This document shows, one piece after another, positions 12,252 through 23,380 of a stretch of DNA of 64,000 bases. The DNA is taken from assembly GCA_026745465.1 (NCBI GenBank), contig JACYXH010000023.1, positions 62,001 to 126,000 of the forward strand, read 5' to 3'. Source of the stretch: Lota lota (taxonomy: Eukaryota; Chordata; Actinopteri; Gadiformes; Lotidae). The notes under the pieces were generated by a model. The model searched no databases, had not been told where the DNA came from, and saw only the letters and a list, made by a program, of their open reading frames with translations. Every line of letters starts with the position of its first letter. Position 1 is the first letter of the stretch. The position numbers and the translations under genes are program-made.

Positions 12252-12935
12252 TTGGTTTATTCATGGCAGAAATGTTTTTCATTTTGTGAAGACTCTACAT
12301 CAGACTTCCAGGTCCAGATTGTTCCTTAAGTCCCGTTCTAGAAACAAGAAATCCCCATCACCTTTGGGTACAACAAGAAGAACATGGACCAATATGGCAT
12401 CATGATGTACTACAACAACCGACTCATCAAGGCATATCATCGTGTCGGCTGTCAGCTAAAGGTGAGTGTGTGCAATCATTTAAAATGTGCCTTTTTATTA
12501 GGTCTTATTATTCATACATTGGTGTTTGTTGTGGTAAACGTTGGTGTATGTGCTCCTAACAGGCTAACAGCAGGCTAGGCATCGGAGTCATTGGTGTGAT
12601 TGAGTGTAATTTTCTGGAACCGACTCACAACAAACAGAACTTCAACGACACCAATACGTACAGGTAAGGCCTGTACTGTAATGGTGTTCAAATCATGATC
12701 TCACAATCAGGAATTCATTTTTGACAGTTATCGTACTTTGTTTAGGTGTTGGTATACTACTTACTGTTACTATTTCGGCATTTAGCAGCCATTTTTCTAC
12801 AAAGCAACAAGCAGTGAATTCAGATGTCTTTATGAGGTGGAAGAGGTTAGGATGAGGCTCTAGAGTACCTACATGTACTCTGGTCAACCACCCTAACCAC
12901 TACCACTACTGTCCCTCTTATCAAGACACAAGTTT

Positions 12936-12996
<61 letters not shown>

Positions 12997-14826
12997 TTTT
13001 TACAGGAACGCTATCAGAAATGTGGCAGAAAAGTTAAGAACTTACTGTCGAAAAAATTGGCACAAAAGAAAGAAAAACAACACAAGCGATAACGTGCCCG
13101 ATGAGGAAACAGAGTGAGTCCACAATCACAGCGTTTTGAGTACTTTAGCTATCGTCATAATAAAGTCCAAGTTACCTGTATGATCTTTAATGGCTACAGC
13201 TAGATGTATCTCATGTTAACTGTTAGAACTTTATTCATTCACTGCACCCTCATACTGTGATACTTGTGGTTTTGTCAAGTTGAGCATCCCAACGTTGTCT
13301 ACTGTCACTGGAGGCACCGAAACATTTTTTGTGTTTTTCCCGGTCAAAGGTTATCAGCACTGCTTCCATTCAGAATAGTACAGGTTACCTTTATGTGGTC
13401 TAATAGGAACATACAGAAAACTGTACATAGACTAACCTTGGCATTTCTGACAATTGTATTGTTTATGTTTACAGAGACGAGATGACTGATGATGAATTAG
13501 AAGAGGTAGAGAAAATAGATATATTATACTGTATAAACTCTATATTCAATCAAATATGAATTCAAATGTTTCATAATTTTTTTACGATTATCACAATAAT
13601 ACAAATGAATGTTTATTCCATACTAATGTCATAAAAGCACTTCATGCAGATGAATAAGTTAAGGTAGCCTTTAATCATCAAGTCTTTTTAATACTGTGTC
13701 TGCTAGTCAGGCAGGTGGTGGGCGTGAAGTAGTTTCCAGGTCTGCCTGACATTTACACAAATATTCTTTATAATTCAGGTATTGAATTACATAGTGAGTT
13801 ATATTATGTGTAAATAGTGCTGCTACGATAATTCTGAGTACTGAAACTGTCTTTTGATCATGGCAACCCGACCTCCACCCGAACACACCACAGACACCAA
13901 GAGAGGGAACCTCTGGTAAAATGTGTTTTTGTATTATCTGGGTGGTAAATACTTTATATTTACCTCATCTGTTTTCTTCATGCTCTGTCGTTATTTTTTT
14001 TAAATGTTTTTGGAAGTAACAGCTGGTACAATATTTAATATAATATTTCTCTAGTACGCAGTCTGTCTACTAGCAGCAGTCATCTGGTAATAATGGATGT
14101 AGTCTCTCTGTCAAAACCCCCTCAAGGTATGACGGCCCCTGTGAACAGAACGACGAAGAGAGCGAAGCCAAATGTTGACGAGAGAGAGTTAGAAATGCAC
14201 ACGAGCCTGAGAAGCTCTACGGCTCCAACAAACCCAGACCTACACGAAAAGGTATGCTAGTTTGATTTAGTAGGTTGCTGGTAACTTGCCTTTTCATAAG
14301 CTTTTCAGTGCCCAGTTGAATCCTCAGTTTCTGTGTACCTGACAATAAAATACTTGAACTTGAGGTGAGGGAAAGAATCAGAATCAGAAAGCTTTATTGC
14401 CAAGTACGTTTTTTAAACATACAAGGAATTTGTCTTGGTGATGTATCTTGTTGCAATGAAATGTGTCTTTTGTATGTTTGGTGAAGAATGATTGTGAGAA
14501 GGCCTGTGAAGCCCTTTGAGACCACAACCGTGATGGACTTTTATACAATTCAACACGACTTGTTAGTTGTTAGAACATCAAACACCATGTCATTCCCCAT
14601 TAGGTGAAGTTGGAGGAGGAGAAAGCCAGCATTTCTGCAGAGTGGGAAAATGCCAAGTCAAGGTTAGTCTCTCACTCACTCACTCACCAATTGTACATCT
14701 AGATCTATAATTTTTTTAAATGGTACACAATACGTATTATTATATTTTTGTCTCTCTTGTCAACTCTGACACAGTCTGACAGAGCTAAAAAACAAAATGG
14801 TTGACCTTGTGAACGGGACCAAGTGA
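4641..14826 (+). CDS. morc3: MORC3-like copy A, CW-less ATPase protein
   Basis: Exons: 4641-4682, 8241-8313, 8583-8715, 8846-9072, 9481-9631, 11111-11258, 11719-11847, 12342-12461, 12563-12663, 13006-13113, 13475-13505, 13894-13915, 14127-14251, 14604-14662, 14775-14826. They sum to 1521 nt, one open frame of 506 residues plus stop. MORC3 is a nuclear GHKL ATPase that binds chromatin. Here AELIDNA (residues 35-41) and [10 protein letters not shown] (101-110) are intact, but DxGxG reads DNGNR (68-72; AGA at 8681), so ATP binding may be weakened. The CW exon and the exon after it are missing: the intron breaks off near 13315 and resumes before a short acidic exon. A former 87-nt tail exon is reduced to four bases (13711-13714). 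The tail is a short coiled coil ending [15 protein letters not shown]. The acceptor of exon 12 appears shifted. A reduced but coding paralog is likely; expression is unproven. Confidence 0.8.
5442..5964 (+). mobile_element. Solo LTR in intron 1 of copy A (fossil)
   Basis: The segment starts TGTGGTCTCC and ends TTCCTGACA, with CTGCCTGCCTG repeats inside and an AAATAAATCC signal near the end. The same LTR, cut short at its 3' side, lies at 45709-46186 in intron 1 of copy C. The insertion therefore predates the split of A and C. It looks like a gypsy-type LTR, but the family is inferred. Confidence 0.55.
7523..7600. mobile_element. 78-bp palindromic TA-target MITE
   Basis: The long TIRs (TACTGCTCAAAAAAATAAAG and its inverse) make up nearly the whole element, flanked by TA on both sides. 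The matching site in copy C near 47036 is empty, with a single TA. A second copy lies at 61278-61355. TA target and size fit a mariner-like MITE. Confidence 0.85.
7680..8220 (-). mobile_element. LINE fragment, antisense in intron 1 of A
   Basis: This matches the better-preserved copy at 48380-49265, where the minus strand reads [19 protein letters not shown], typical of the end of a LINE endonuclease domain. A roughly 75-bp part (7680-7755) is repeated at 7930-8005. The fragment stops just before the acceptor of exon 2 (8241). Family (Rex1/L2-like) is uncertain. Confidence 0.6.
9073..9480 (+). other. U12-type AT-AC intron 4 (copy A)
   Basis: The intron starts ATATCCTT and ends TAC. TTCCTTGAC at 9460-9468 matches the U12 branch consensus, with the branch A 13 bases before the end. 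Phase fits (T joined to TC), giving ...[15 protein letters not shown], which aligns with human MORC3 without a large insert. Copies B and C have the same signals (31791-32228 and 50111-50537). Confidence 0.8.
10761..10890 (+). repeat. 31-bp tandem repeat in intron 5 of A
   Basis: Four units of GTGCTCTACAGCGGTAGAGC plus CATTCTATATA follow each other. The same array is in copy B (33033-33150). The unit looks like the D-arm/A-box part of a tRNA, so a tRNA-derived origin is likely. Confidence 0.75.
11915..12160 (-). mobile_element. tRNA-headed SINE, antisense in intron 7 of A
   Basis: Read on the minus strand it begins with GGTGGCTCAGTGGTTAGCAC (A box), followed by TGCTGCCTCACAGC and a GGTCCTGGGTTCC B-box-like part. 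Copies B (about 34205-34460) and C (about 52520-53090, interrupted) carry it at the same place, so it predates the gene duplications. Confidence 0.65.
12211..12247. repeat. (TG)n microsatellite
   Basis: A dinucleotide tract next to the SINE in intron 7. Confidence 0.9.
12938..12991. repeat. (AT)n microsatellite
   Basis: About 27 AT units end 15 bases before the acceptor of exon 10 of copy A. They replace the T-rich stretch seen at that place in B and C. Confidence 0.9.
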
Positions 14827-15444
14827 ACTACGAGTGCAACCTCATTGAGGAGATATTGGAACAGGTCCTCAGTAACAATGGTCCTACTTCACACTAGTAC
14901 CATTGAGCCATGTTGGTTACTACAATTATGGATGCAGAGAGAATGTGTAAATATCATGTTTTATATAGTGAAGGGACTATCATTGGAATCTATGTTTATA
15001 AAGCAGTTTGGGGTAAACTCCCCACCTATCTCCCCTCACTGCTTTCCAGGTAGATCAATAGATACACAGGTATACAGATAACACAAGGTCACAACATTCA
15101 ATGTCCTTTAGCGTTTGGATTGTGGCAAAGACAGCGTTTAGCTATGATATACCGAGCAGTTGGCTAGGCTCCAGGATGACCTTGGCCTGAAGGAGTTAGT
15201 CTGGATTTCAGCTTTATAACCTTTTTAAAATATTTTTATGCAAATGTTTTGATAACTCTTTCGTGTTTGATAATTTAGTGTTTTTATTGATAATGTTTTT
15301 ATGTTTACTGTTTGTAACTGCATTGGCATTGTTAATATTGTTCTGTAATGTAGGGCACTGCTGTTACAGAGACTTTGGTCTCAGACCGGTCTGCCTGCCT
15401 TAATAAATCAGAATCGGGTTTTAAGTTGTGACTGAGCAGGAAAC
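14827..15444 (+). other. 3' UTR / downstream flank of copy A
   Basis: This is nearly identical to the sequence after copy 0 and copy A2. An AATAAA at 15402-15407 is a candidate polyadenylation signal. From about 15415 it becomes the TTTTAAGTTGTGACTGAGC 5' flank seen before exon 1 of the other copies, which the DIRS fossil then interrupts. Confidence 0.55.
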
Positions 15445-18400
15445 GATAGTTATTTTATTATAACTCTAGCTCTATGATTGTAGGCGTAGCCGTCTAGGCT
15501 TCGCCTTATGGGCTTGTCCCATGCGCGCACTCGCGTGCACTGAAAGTTTCAACAATGTACCAATCAATGTGGGCCCCGCCCACATTCCCCACAACACCGT
15601 GTGTATAACGCGGCGCACGGCAGCGCTCGTCCTCCACGCTGTTCTTTCAGCAATTGGAGGGTACAGCAGGTGGGAAACTAGACGGCTACGCCTACAATCA
15701 TAGAACTAGAGTTATAATAACATAACTATCGTTCGTTTAATGTAGGCTACGCCGTGAAGGCTTTGCCTTATGGGCTAAGGTGAAGCTGCGAGCGGAGCCC
15801 GATAAATGTACTCCTGCTGGACCCAAGTCACAAAGACCTAAGTCACAGGGCACATCAGACTCAATTAGCCGAAGATGTGCAAAACACATCAGCTAATAAA
15901 ACAAACTCTTAATTCTCCTAAGAACACGCAAAGCGATGATCAAGAGAATGGAGTGAGTCTGTAACCTCTGACTCAACCCGTATTTCATAGAATCCATGAA
16001 AAATGGGCGATGCAGAGCAACAAGGCTTCTCCTACGTCCGCTACCATCGGGGCGGCGCTAGGAAAACCCAAGCCGCTAACTGTGACGAGCAACAAGGCCC
16101 CTCATACGTCCGCTCCCAAAGATGTAGGAGGAACCTGCTGGCGTAACAACGAGAAGAGCAGCTAATTCAGCTTAACAAAAGCAACGAAGAAGCTCTAGCT
16201 TGCCGGTGATCACACCGTGTGTGCTGGCAATGAACGAATGCGACAATGGACTAAAGTCCACACAAGCACGCATAACCTTCTCCATAATCGCAAAGCGTAT
16301 AAGAGACAGGGGTAGCGTACTCATAATTAATGGTAGAGGACAGGATATTACAACGCCGGTTACAATCTGTAACCAAAGCAAGAATAACGGGTCACTCTTA
16401 ATCCCCACGTAACGCTGAGAAAAACCACCGGGTGACAGCAGAGATTAATCGGCAGGCTTAATCGAAGAGCAACGTTACGAATCGTAACAACTCTGAGAGA
16501 CAAGCCCATATCCAAGCCGTAGAAGGGCCCCCAAACTCAACATAGAGTGGCCAGGTGAACCCCTGGACATGTCTCACATGTAAAATAGAGGGCCGGGTGA
16601 AGACTATGATGCAGCCGCACAAATGTCCTCCACCGAAAAAATGCCCTTGAGGAGAGCCGTCGAAGCGGTCATTCTCCGTGTAGAAACCCAACTTCGCTGC
16701 ATAGAGGGAGGAAGTGGAAGGCGCGCAGGCACTCTGGATAGTGTTGATAACCGCTGCTGGCAGACTGCCCTGCAGGATCAACCTCTCAGAAGCCAAACCA
16801 ACAGCCGTCCCGACACGTAGGGCGGGTGGTGCACTGCACCGGGCTAGGCGGCACCGGCCATGGTGCTGTGCGCTAGAGCGCCGCTAGCTCTGGGAATCAC
16901 AGAGATGAACAGCTCTCCGGGGCCAGCAAAATGAGGGACAGTTCCTCCTGTCTGATCCGCTCCAACAGAGGATGGATCAGTAGAAGCGGCGGGAATGCAT
17001 ACAGGAGAGCCCGCGGCCAAGGTGTGTGCGCCATCTCGTCCACCACCAACAGGGGAAGATCCTGGCTGAGAGAGAACTACAACCTGCAATGGGTGGTCTC
17101 TCTGGACGCGAAAAAGGTCCACCTGAGCCATTTCGAACCTCTGCCAGATCAGTCTGATAATCTTGGGATGTAACCTCCACTCGTCTCGGCGGGGACCACC
17201 GTGAGACAAGAGGTCCGCCCCGAAGTTCTGGGCGATAGGTGGGGCACTTAGGCTGAGCAGATTCTGATGACCCCAAAGCCAGAGCTCGACCGCTGCTCGG
17301 GGGAGAGTAGAGGAGCGCACTCCCCCGTTTATGAATGTAAGCCACTGCTGACACGCTGTCTGTTCTGATCAGAACGTGGCGGCCGCGTACCAGGTGAGAG
17401 AAATGTAAAAGCACTTTCCTCACCGCGGCGAGCTCTAGCACACTTTGTGTGCAGTGGGGAGCGTCTGCAACTCGCCCCCGACCGGTGTCTGGCGACACCG
17501 AGCGGGGTACGGAGAGCACCCTGAGCTTGTGTCGCCTGGGATCCAACCTCTGGCGAGCAAGCCACCGCTGTATTCTGCGCATAAAGAGCAGACCCAGGGA
17601 ACAGCAGTTGGGGCAGCTGTCATCAGCCCCAACAGGTGCATGACAGACAGCGCATGATAGACCGCAGAGCGTCAACAGGACCGCATGTCGCCGAGGAGGC
17701 GAGAGCCTCGCTGTCATCGTGGCCGAGTCTAGGCAAAGCCCCAAGTATACCAGCCGACGGCTGGGGAGCAGGGAGCTCTTTTTACCAGTGGCTGGCGAAA
17801 CCCAAGGAAGAGAGGTTATTTATCACCGTCATGGTGTCTCTTCTCGCAGCTTCCTCTGAGCTTCCCCAGCGCAATCTCCACACACTATGAGAAGGTGCGC
17901 CGGGCCAGAGAGTAACCGGATGGCAGGCACTGTTACACATACGCCACACCCATGAAGGCAAGCAGGGAGAGCTCATGTGAGCCTTGAGAATAGGGATGTG
18001 GAAGTAAAACTCCTTGTAGCCAGGGATGTGAACCAAGCGCCCCCTCACACAGTGCTCACTCTCTCTGAGCAACGCTCTGGTGGAGAACATATTGAATTTC
18101 TACATAGCAACTACTTTGTTGAAAAAGCAAAGATCCAGAATGGGCTTGTCTCCCAAGAGACGACAAACCTCCGCTGCTAGAGCCGTGCTGCAGCCTGGTC
18201 TCCACCAGCCCCATAAAGGGTGGGGGACGGTGCTTGAAGTGAATGTATGTGATGTACCCACGTCAGCGTGTTATCCAACCATGTTGGTGAACGCGTCGCT
18301 CTCGCCAAAAGAGAGGGCGAGCAGACGGCTGAAAAAAGCTGTCTGGTCCCTACCGCCTTCACACCGTGTGTGATGGAATTGCTCGTCTGCAAGCGGAGAA

Positions 18401-19591
18401 AACCACTGCAGGGCGGGTCTAAGCGACCGAGCGATAGAGGACCGTGCCACGAGCGTAACGAGAAGCTCCCCTTCTCTTTACAGACGAGAGACTGTAGGGA
18501 GAGAGCAGGGAAAAACCGGGGTCTAGGAAACTGGTGCATGAGGCCGTAGATAGGGCCTCGAGTCCCCAGCCCGCTCATGAAGCACACGGGGACGTCGCAT
18601 GGAGGCGGACGAACCAAGGCTATACTACGCCGCCCCACAACCACTTGGCTGAAGGGAGGGGCGAGGGAGCGTGACAATTATACACGTGGAGCACAAGGCA
18701 AAGCTGTGTAAAGATGTACTATCGTTTAGTCAAACAGACTTTATATCCTTCCATAACTTATATATAAAATATATATATTATGAGGGAAAAAAGAAGCAGG
18801 TCGGTCCTTCTGCTGCCTGGCGATGCTGCTGTTGGCGGCGTCGAAGAGGCGTGGTCTTGCTGCGGTGGGCGCGAAAATGGAAATTTTCTCCACGTCGTCA
18901 GGTCCACATAACTCGTTTCCGACTGTCATGGCCGACAGGCAGAGGAGAGCAGGTTATGTTGTTTACATCCGCGGCGCTCTGTGAGGCAGACATACGATCT
19001 GTCCCAGAGCGGCGAGCTGTTTTTGGGGACGGTCGGAAGGCAGCGGCTTTACGTTCAGACGCCACACGGCGTCTGGACAGAGGAGTGCTGCTAGGGGGTG
19101 ACTGCAAGCGAGGTATCCCACTCGCCTGTGTGGTGGTCCACCCCTCCACCCTGCTAAGACAGTGAAAAAACCTTCACTGGCGCCTTCAGGGAACCGTGCA
19201 ACTAGATCAGCGAACGGCGTGGCTCCGCCGGGGGGGCGGCCATGGCGTGCTCCGCACCCAGGCAACGAAGCACGAAGCGGGCTCGTTGCCTGGTGGAAGC
19301 GCCGCCGGTCAGGAGGAGCAGAGAGGCCGTTCCTCTGCGGGTCCGTCACGCCGCCGCTGGATTTCTTCATATTTGGTCGAAGTAGTAGACTGGTAGATGA
19401 CTGGTTCAAGCAATTGCTGAAAGAAAAGAGGACGAACGCTGCCGTGCGCCGCGTTATATACACGGTGCTGTGGGGAATGTGGGCGGGGCCCACGTTGATT
19501 GGTGCATTGTTGAAATTGTCAGTGCACGTGAGTGCGCGCACGGGACAAGCCCATAAGGCGAAGCCTAGACAGCGTAGCCTACATGAAGTAG
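15445..19591 (-). mobile_element. DIRS-type tyrosine-recombinase retroelement (broken fossil)
   Basis: Inverted terminal repeats are visible: the left end (about 15484-15645) is the reverse complement of the right end (about 19435-19587), sharing CCCATGCGCGCAC/GTGCGCGCACGGG-like and GGGCCCCGCCCAC/GTGGGCGGGGCCC motifs. The left end also has a 55-bp hairpin pair (15442-15497 with 15678-15733). On the minus strand there are RNase H-like (VLIRTDSVSAVAYIHKRG), reverse-transcriptase-side and recombinase-like (IQSACAPSTSSLYAAK) parts in DIRS order. Coding parts are heavily broken. It splits the 5' flank of copy A2 about 48 bases before its ATG and has no clear target duplication, as expected of DIRS elements. 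Its GC content is much higher than that of its surroundings. It is younger than the duplication that made A2's exon 1. Confidence 0.8.
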
Positions 19592-19618
19592 AACTGTCAG
19601 GCTGTTCCGCACTGAGTT

Positions 19619-19631
19619 AGTTTCAGTTTCC
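19619..19631 (+). promoter_or_regulatory. ISRE-like motif before copy A2 ATG
   Basis: AGTTTCAGTTTCC is an exact match to the ISRE core AGTTTCNNTTTCC and ends 7 bases before the ATG. The DIRS fossil separates it from the rest of the ancestral 5' flank. Whether it lies upstream or downstream of the transcription start is unknown. Confidence 0.5.
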
Positions 19632-20216
19632 AGAGAACATGGCGACTGGACAGACGGAACGCGGGGTCCCGCTGAGTACGGTAAGGTTAACATATCATCG
19701 GTATCGATTGGTGGAATTATGCCGGTACTAATCTTAACGACATACCAGGGGCGAAATCGATCCATGATCACCGCAGAAAAGAAAGCGGGGCGTTCCGGAC
19801 GTAGCGGGCAACACTGCATTATTCCCAGAGCAACCAATGTCTTGTGTCGATAAAGTTTAAACCACACGTTTTAATGACATTAAGTTCAGCATCAGAGTGC
19901 AATATTCACCTTTCTAATGCTACCATGTTCAATACCGTTTTATTATATTGGTAGTCCGTGTCAACAGGGCCGGCACTAGCCACTTTGGTGCCCTAGGCGA
20001 GATTAGGATTTGGAGCCCCACAACATAACTTTTACATTTTAAGCATAGACGCAAACAGTTATTCCTTTAGTAAGGATAAAATATAATAAATTACAGCACA
20101 TCAGGCAATAAACACCTCTGAAGCATAAATTATAGATACCGGACCATAACAGTAACGGCTAAAATAAATCTTTATTGATCCTTGAAAATCCAAGAGGATT
20201 ATTAGCATATTGAATG

Positions 20217-20295
20217 ATGAATCCAGATTGAAATCAGAATCAGAAAAGCTTTATTGCCAAGTACGCTTTTTAAACATACAAGGAATTTGTCTTGG
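20217..20295. repeat. Dispersed teleost repeat fragment
   Basis: AGCTTTATTGCCAAGTACG and CAAGGAATTTGTCTTGGTG occur here and again at about 14378-14445. This is a commonly dispersed fish repeat motif; the family is not assigned. Confidence 0.5.
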
Positions 20296-21688
20296 TGATG
20301 TAGACAAAATAATGGCAATAATAATTGGTGATGAAATAATTAGCTATAGGGGACATAATCATCAGTATAACATTTATATTGTTATACATTCACATCTCAT
20401 CTCATTCAGGCGCTGTGAGACGAAGGAAGAGCCAGAGGACTCTGATTCTGAGCAGCCCACAAACCTGAAGACCTATAAAATACAGTAGGCTCCATTTTTA
20501 GCATTACTTCTTCAGTTAGCCTGGTAAACTAACTCGACTTTTACGTTTTTTCTCAGTCAAAATCAAAGGTTATTCAGAATAGTACAGGTCACCTGTATGT
20601 GGTCTTACAGGGACATCCAGAACACTGTACATTGACTGACCTTGGCGTTTCTGACAATTGTATTGTTTATGTTAACAGGGAGAGGGAGGACAAAAAGAGA
20701 CAAGATGAGATGAAAGGATTTAAAGAGGTAAAGAAAATTTCTTCATATATACATCATATTATACTGTATGTACTATTGTTTGTACAATAAATATGAATTA
20801 AAATACTTTATTATATTTTGTACCATAATCATAATGATGAATGTTAATTACATACTTATGTCATAAAAGCACTATAGCTAGATAAAAAAATGTTTGTTGA
20901 GAAAAGGTGGTAGCCTTTAATCATAAAGTCTTTTTCTATAATGTGTCCGCTAGTTTCAGGAAGAGAAAAGGCAACGGGATCTTATCCTCAAAAACGAGAC
21001 CCTCAGAAGACAGAAGGAGGACGCCGAGAGAGCGTTGAGACAAAAGGTGTGTGGTGTGCATGAAGGTGTTTCTAGTTCTGCCTGACATTTACAGAAATAC
21101 AAATTATTATTCATGTATCGAATTACATATTGAGTTATATAACGTGTAAATAATGCTTCTACAATAGTTATGAGTAGGCTAATAAATCCATATTTTGATC
21201 ATGACAACCAGACCTCTACCCTGAACACACCACAGACACCAAGAGAGGACGCCTCTGGTAAAATGCAGTCTACAACTCCACAAAGCAAATCCAAAAGACA
21301 AAAGCTAGAGATGGAAGAATCAAAAGAGGTAAAGAAAATGTCTTCAGATATGAATCATATTATACTGTACAATAAATTATACATGAAATATGGATACATG
21401 CTTCAAATGCTTAAATTTATTTTGTACCATTATAATAATGACGTTTATTACATACAAATGTCATAAAAGCACAACATGCAGCTAATATCCTTGTGCACCA
21501 GTAGAGATGAAGCTAGAGAAGTAGCTAGACCTTACCTTGCTCTGGCTTTCCAACATGAGAAATGGTTCATAATGTAATAATATTGTTCAGTTTCGATCTG
21601 GTTTCCCCTGCTATGACACCGATGTGAAAGGGGTCTGCTGGGTCCAAGCCTTTTATCATCAAGCCTTTTTTATGTCTGCTAGTTTCAG

Positions 21689-22680
21689 ACAGCAAAATGG
21701 CAACAGGAGCTTTACCTCCAGCTAGAGACCATCAATAAACAGCAGGAGTACCTCGAGAGAGCGCTGAGTCAAACGGTGTGTGGTGTGCATGAAGTAATTT
21801 CTAGTTCTGACATTTACTTGAAATATTAATTAAAATGCTTAATTATATGATGTACCCTTATCATAATGATGAATGGGTGTTACATACTAATGTCATAAAA
21901 GCACTATATGTAGACTGAAATAAGGTCTTTGAGAAAAGTATTTTATCATCATGTCCTTTTTATCATGTCCGCTGTTCTCAGGCAGCGAAAAGGCAACAGG
22001 AGCTTTACCTCCAGCTAGAGACCATCAATAAACAGCAGGAGTACCTCGAGAGAGCGCGGAGTCAAACGGTGTGTGGTGTGCATGAAGTAGTTTCTAGTTC
22101 TGACATTTACTTGAAATTTTAATTAAAATGCTTAATTATATGATGTACCCTTATCATAATGATGAATGGGTGTTGCATACTAATGTCATAAAAGCACTAT
22201 ATGTAGATTGAAATAAGGTCTTTGAGAAAAGTATTTTATCATCATGTCCTTTTTATCATGTCCGCTGTTCTCAGGCAGCGAAAAGGCAACAGGAGCTTTA
22301 CCTCCAGCTAGAGACCATCAATAAACAGCAGGAGTACCTCGAGAGAGCGCTGAGTCAAACGGTGTGTGGTGTGCATGAAGTAGTTTCTAGTTCTGACATT
22401 TACTTGAAATTTTAATTAAAATGCTTAATTATATGATGTACCCTTATCATAATGATGAATGGGTGTTGCATACTAATGTCATAAAAGCACTATATGTAGA
22501 TTGAAATAAGGTCTTTGAGAAAAGTATTTTATCATCATGTCCTTTTTATCATGTCCGCTGTTCTCAGGCAGCGAAAAGGCAACAGGAGCTTTACCTCCAG
22601 CTAGAGACCATCAATAAACAGCAGGAGTACCTCGAGAGAGCGCTGAGTCAAACGGTGTGTGGTGTGCATGAAGTCGTTTT
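21689..22680 (+). repeat. 293-bp tandem repeat carrying an 87-nt coiled-coil exon
   Basis: Four exon-intron units have exon starts at 21689, 21982, 22275 and 22568, exactly 293 bp apart. The last three units are almost identical, introns included, so they are recent. Each exon is phase 0-0 and adds 29 residues. Confidence 0.95.
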
Positions 22681-22931
22681 TTGTTCAACCTGACATTTAC
22701 AGGAATATATATTTATTTGTTTATTACAAATTAAAATTTACAATACACTAAAATAATAATAATCATGTATTGAATTACTTATTGAATTATATTACGTGTG
22801 AATAGTGCTGCTAAGAGTACTAAAACCATCTTTTGATCATGGCAACCCGACCTCCACCCGAACACACCACAGACACCAAGAGAGGGAACCTCTGGTAAAA
22901 TGTGTTTTTGTATTATCTGGGTGGTAAATAC

Positions 22932-23380
22932 TAGAGCACGACCGATACTGCAGTTTAGGGGCCTGTCGATACCGATATTAGTAAAAAAATTACCAGTATC
23001 TATATAGTGGCCGATATTCCCCCCAAAAATGTATATATATATTGCGGTACCCTGGGGGTGGAGCAGCTCCTTGGGATTTGCTGCTCACCCTCCAGCAATG
23101 CTTCGGTCCACAGCAACATCCCATTAAAACCATGAGCAAAAGGAACCAATCACACAGAACATGATGGAAAACTTAGTGTTGAGAGTGTTTACGTGGATGT
23201 GCTCAGGAAAAGCATTTAGAGGTTCAACCACAGTAGCGGATTTATAAAGAGGTAATTACATTTATAAATCGACACTATTTGTAAAGTTTTCATATCGATG
23301 CATAACGGCAAACATATACGCCGATACCGATATACTGTGGTAGGCCAATATCGGCTAACTGATATATCGGTTCGGCTCTA
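22932..23380. mobile_element. Non-autonomous hAT-like element in A2
   Basis: The TIR TAGAGCACGACCGATA pairs with TATCGGTTCGGCTCTA, and both sides have the 8-bp duplication GTAAATAC. Copies A (near 13945) and C (near 56447) have the empty site. Copy B has the same insertion at 40136-40594, so A2 and B share this segment by descent or conversion. Confidence 0.9.

Larger units (their letters stand above)
11848..12341 (+). other. U12-type GT-AG intron 7 (copy A)
   Basis: The donor GTATCCTTTT fits the U12 GT class. TTCCTTAAG at 12322-12330 is one base from the branch consensus TTCCTTAAC and lies 12 bases before the AG. The signals recur in copy B (donor 34165, branch 34586-34594). In copy C the branch site is split by a transposon. 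Confidence 0.7.

Noticed and set aside
16458-18677. Several long frames as possible host genes
   Set aside because: They lie between DIRS inverted repeats and carry RNase H- and recombinase-like motifs, so they are decayed parts of that element.
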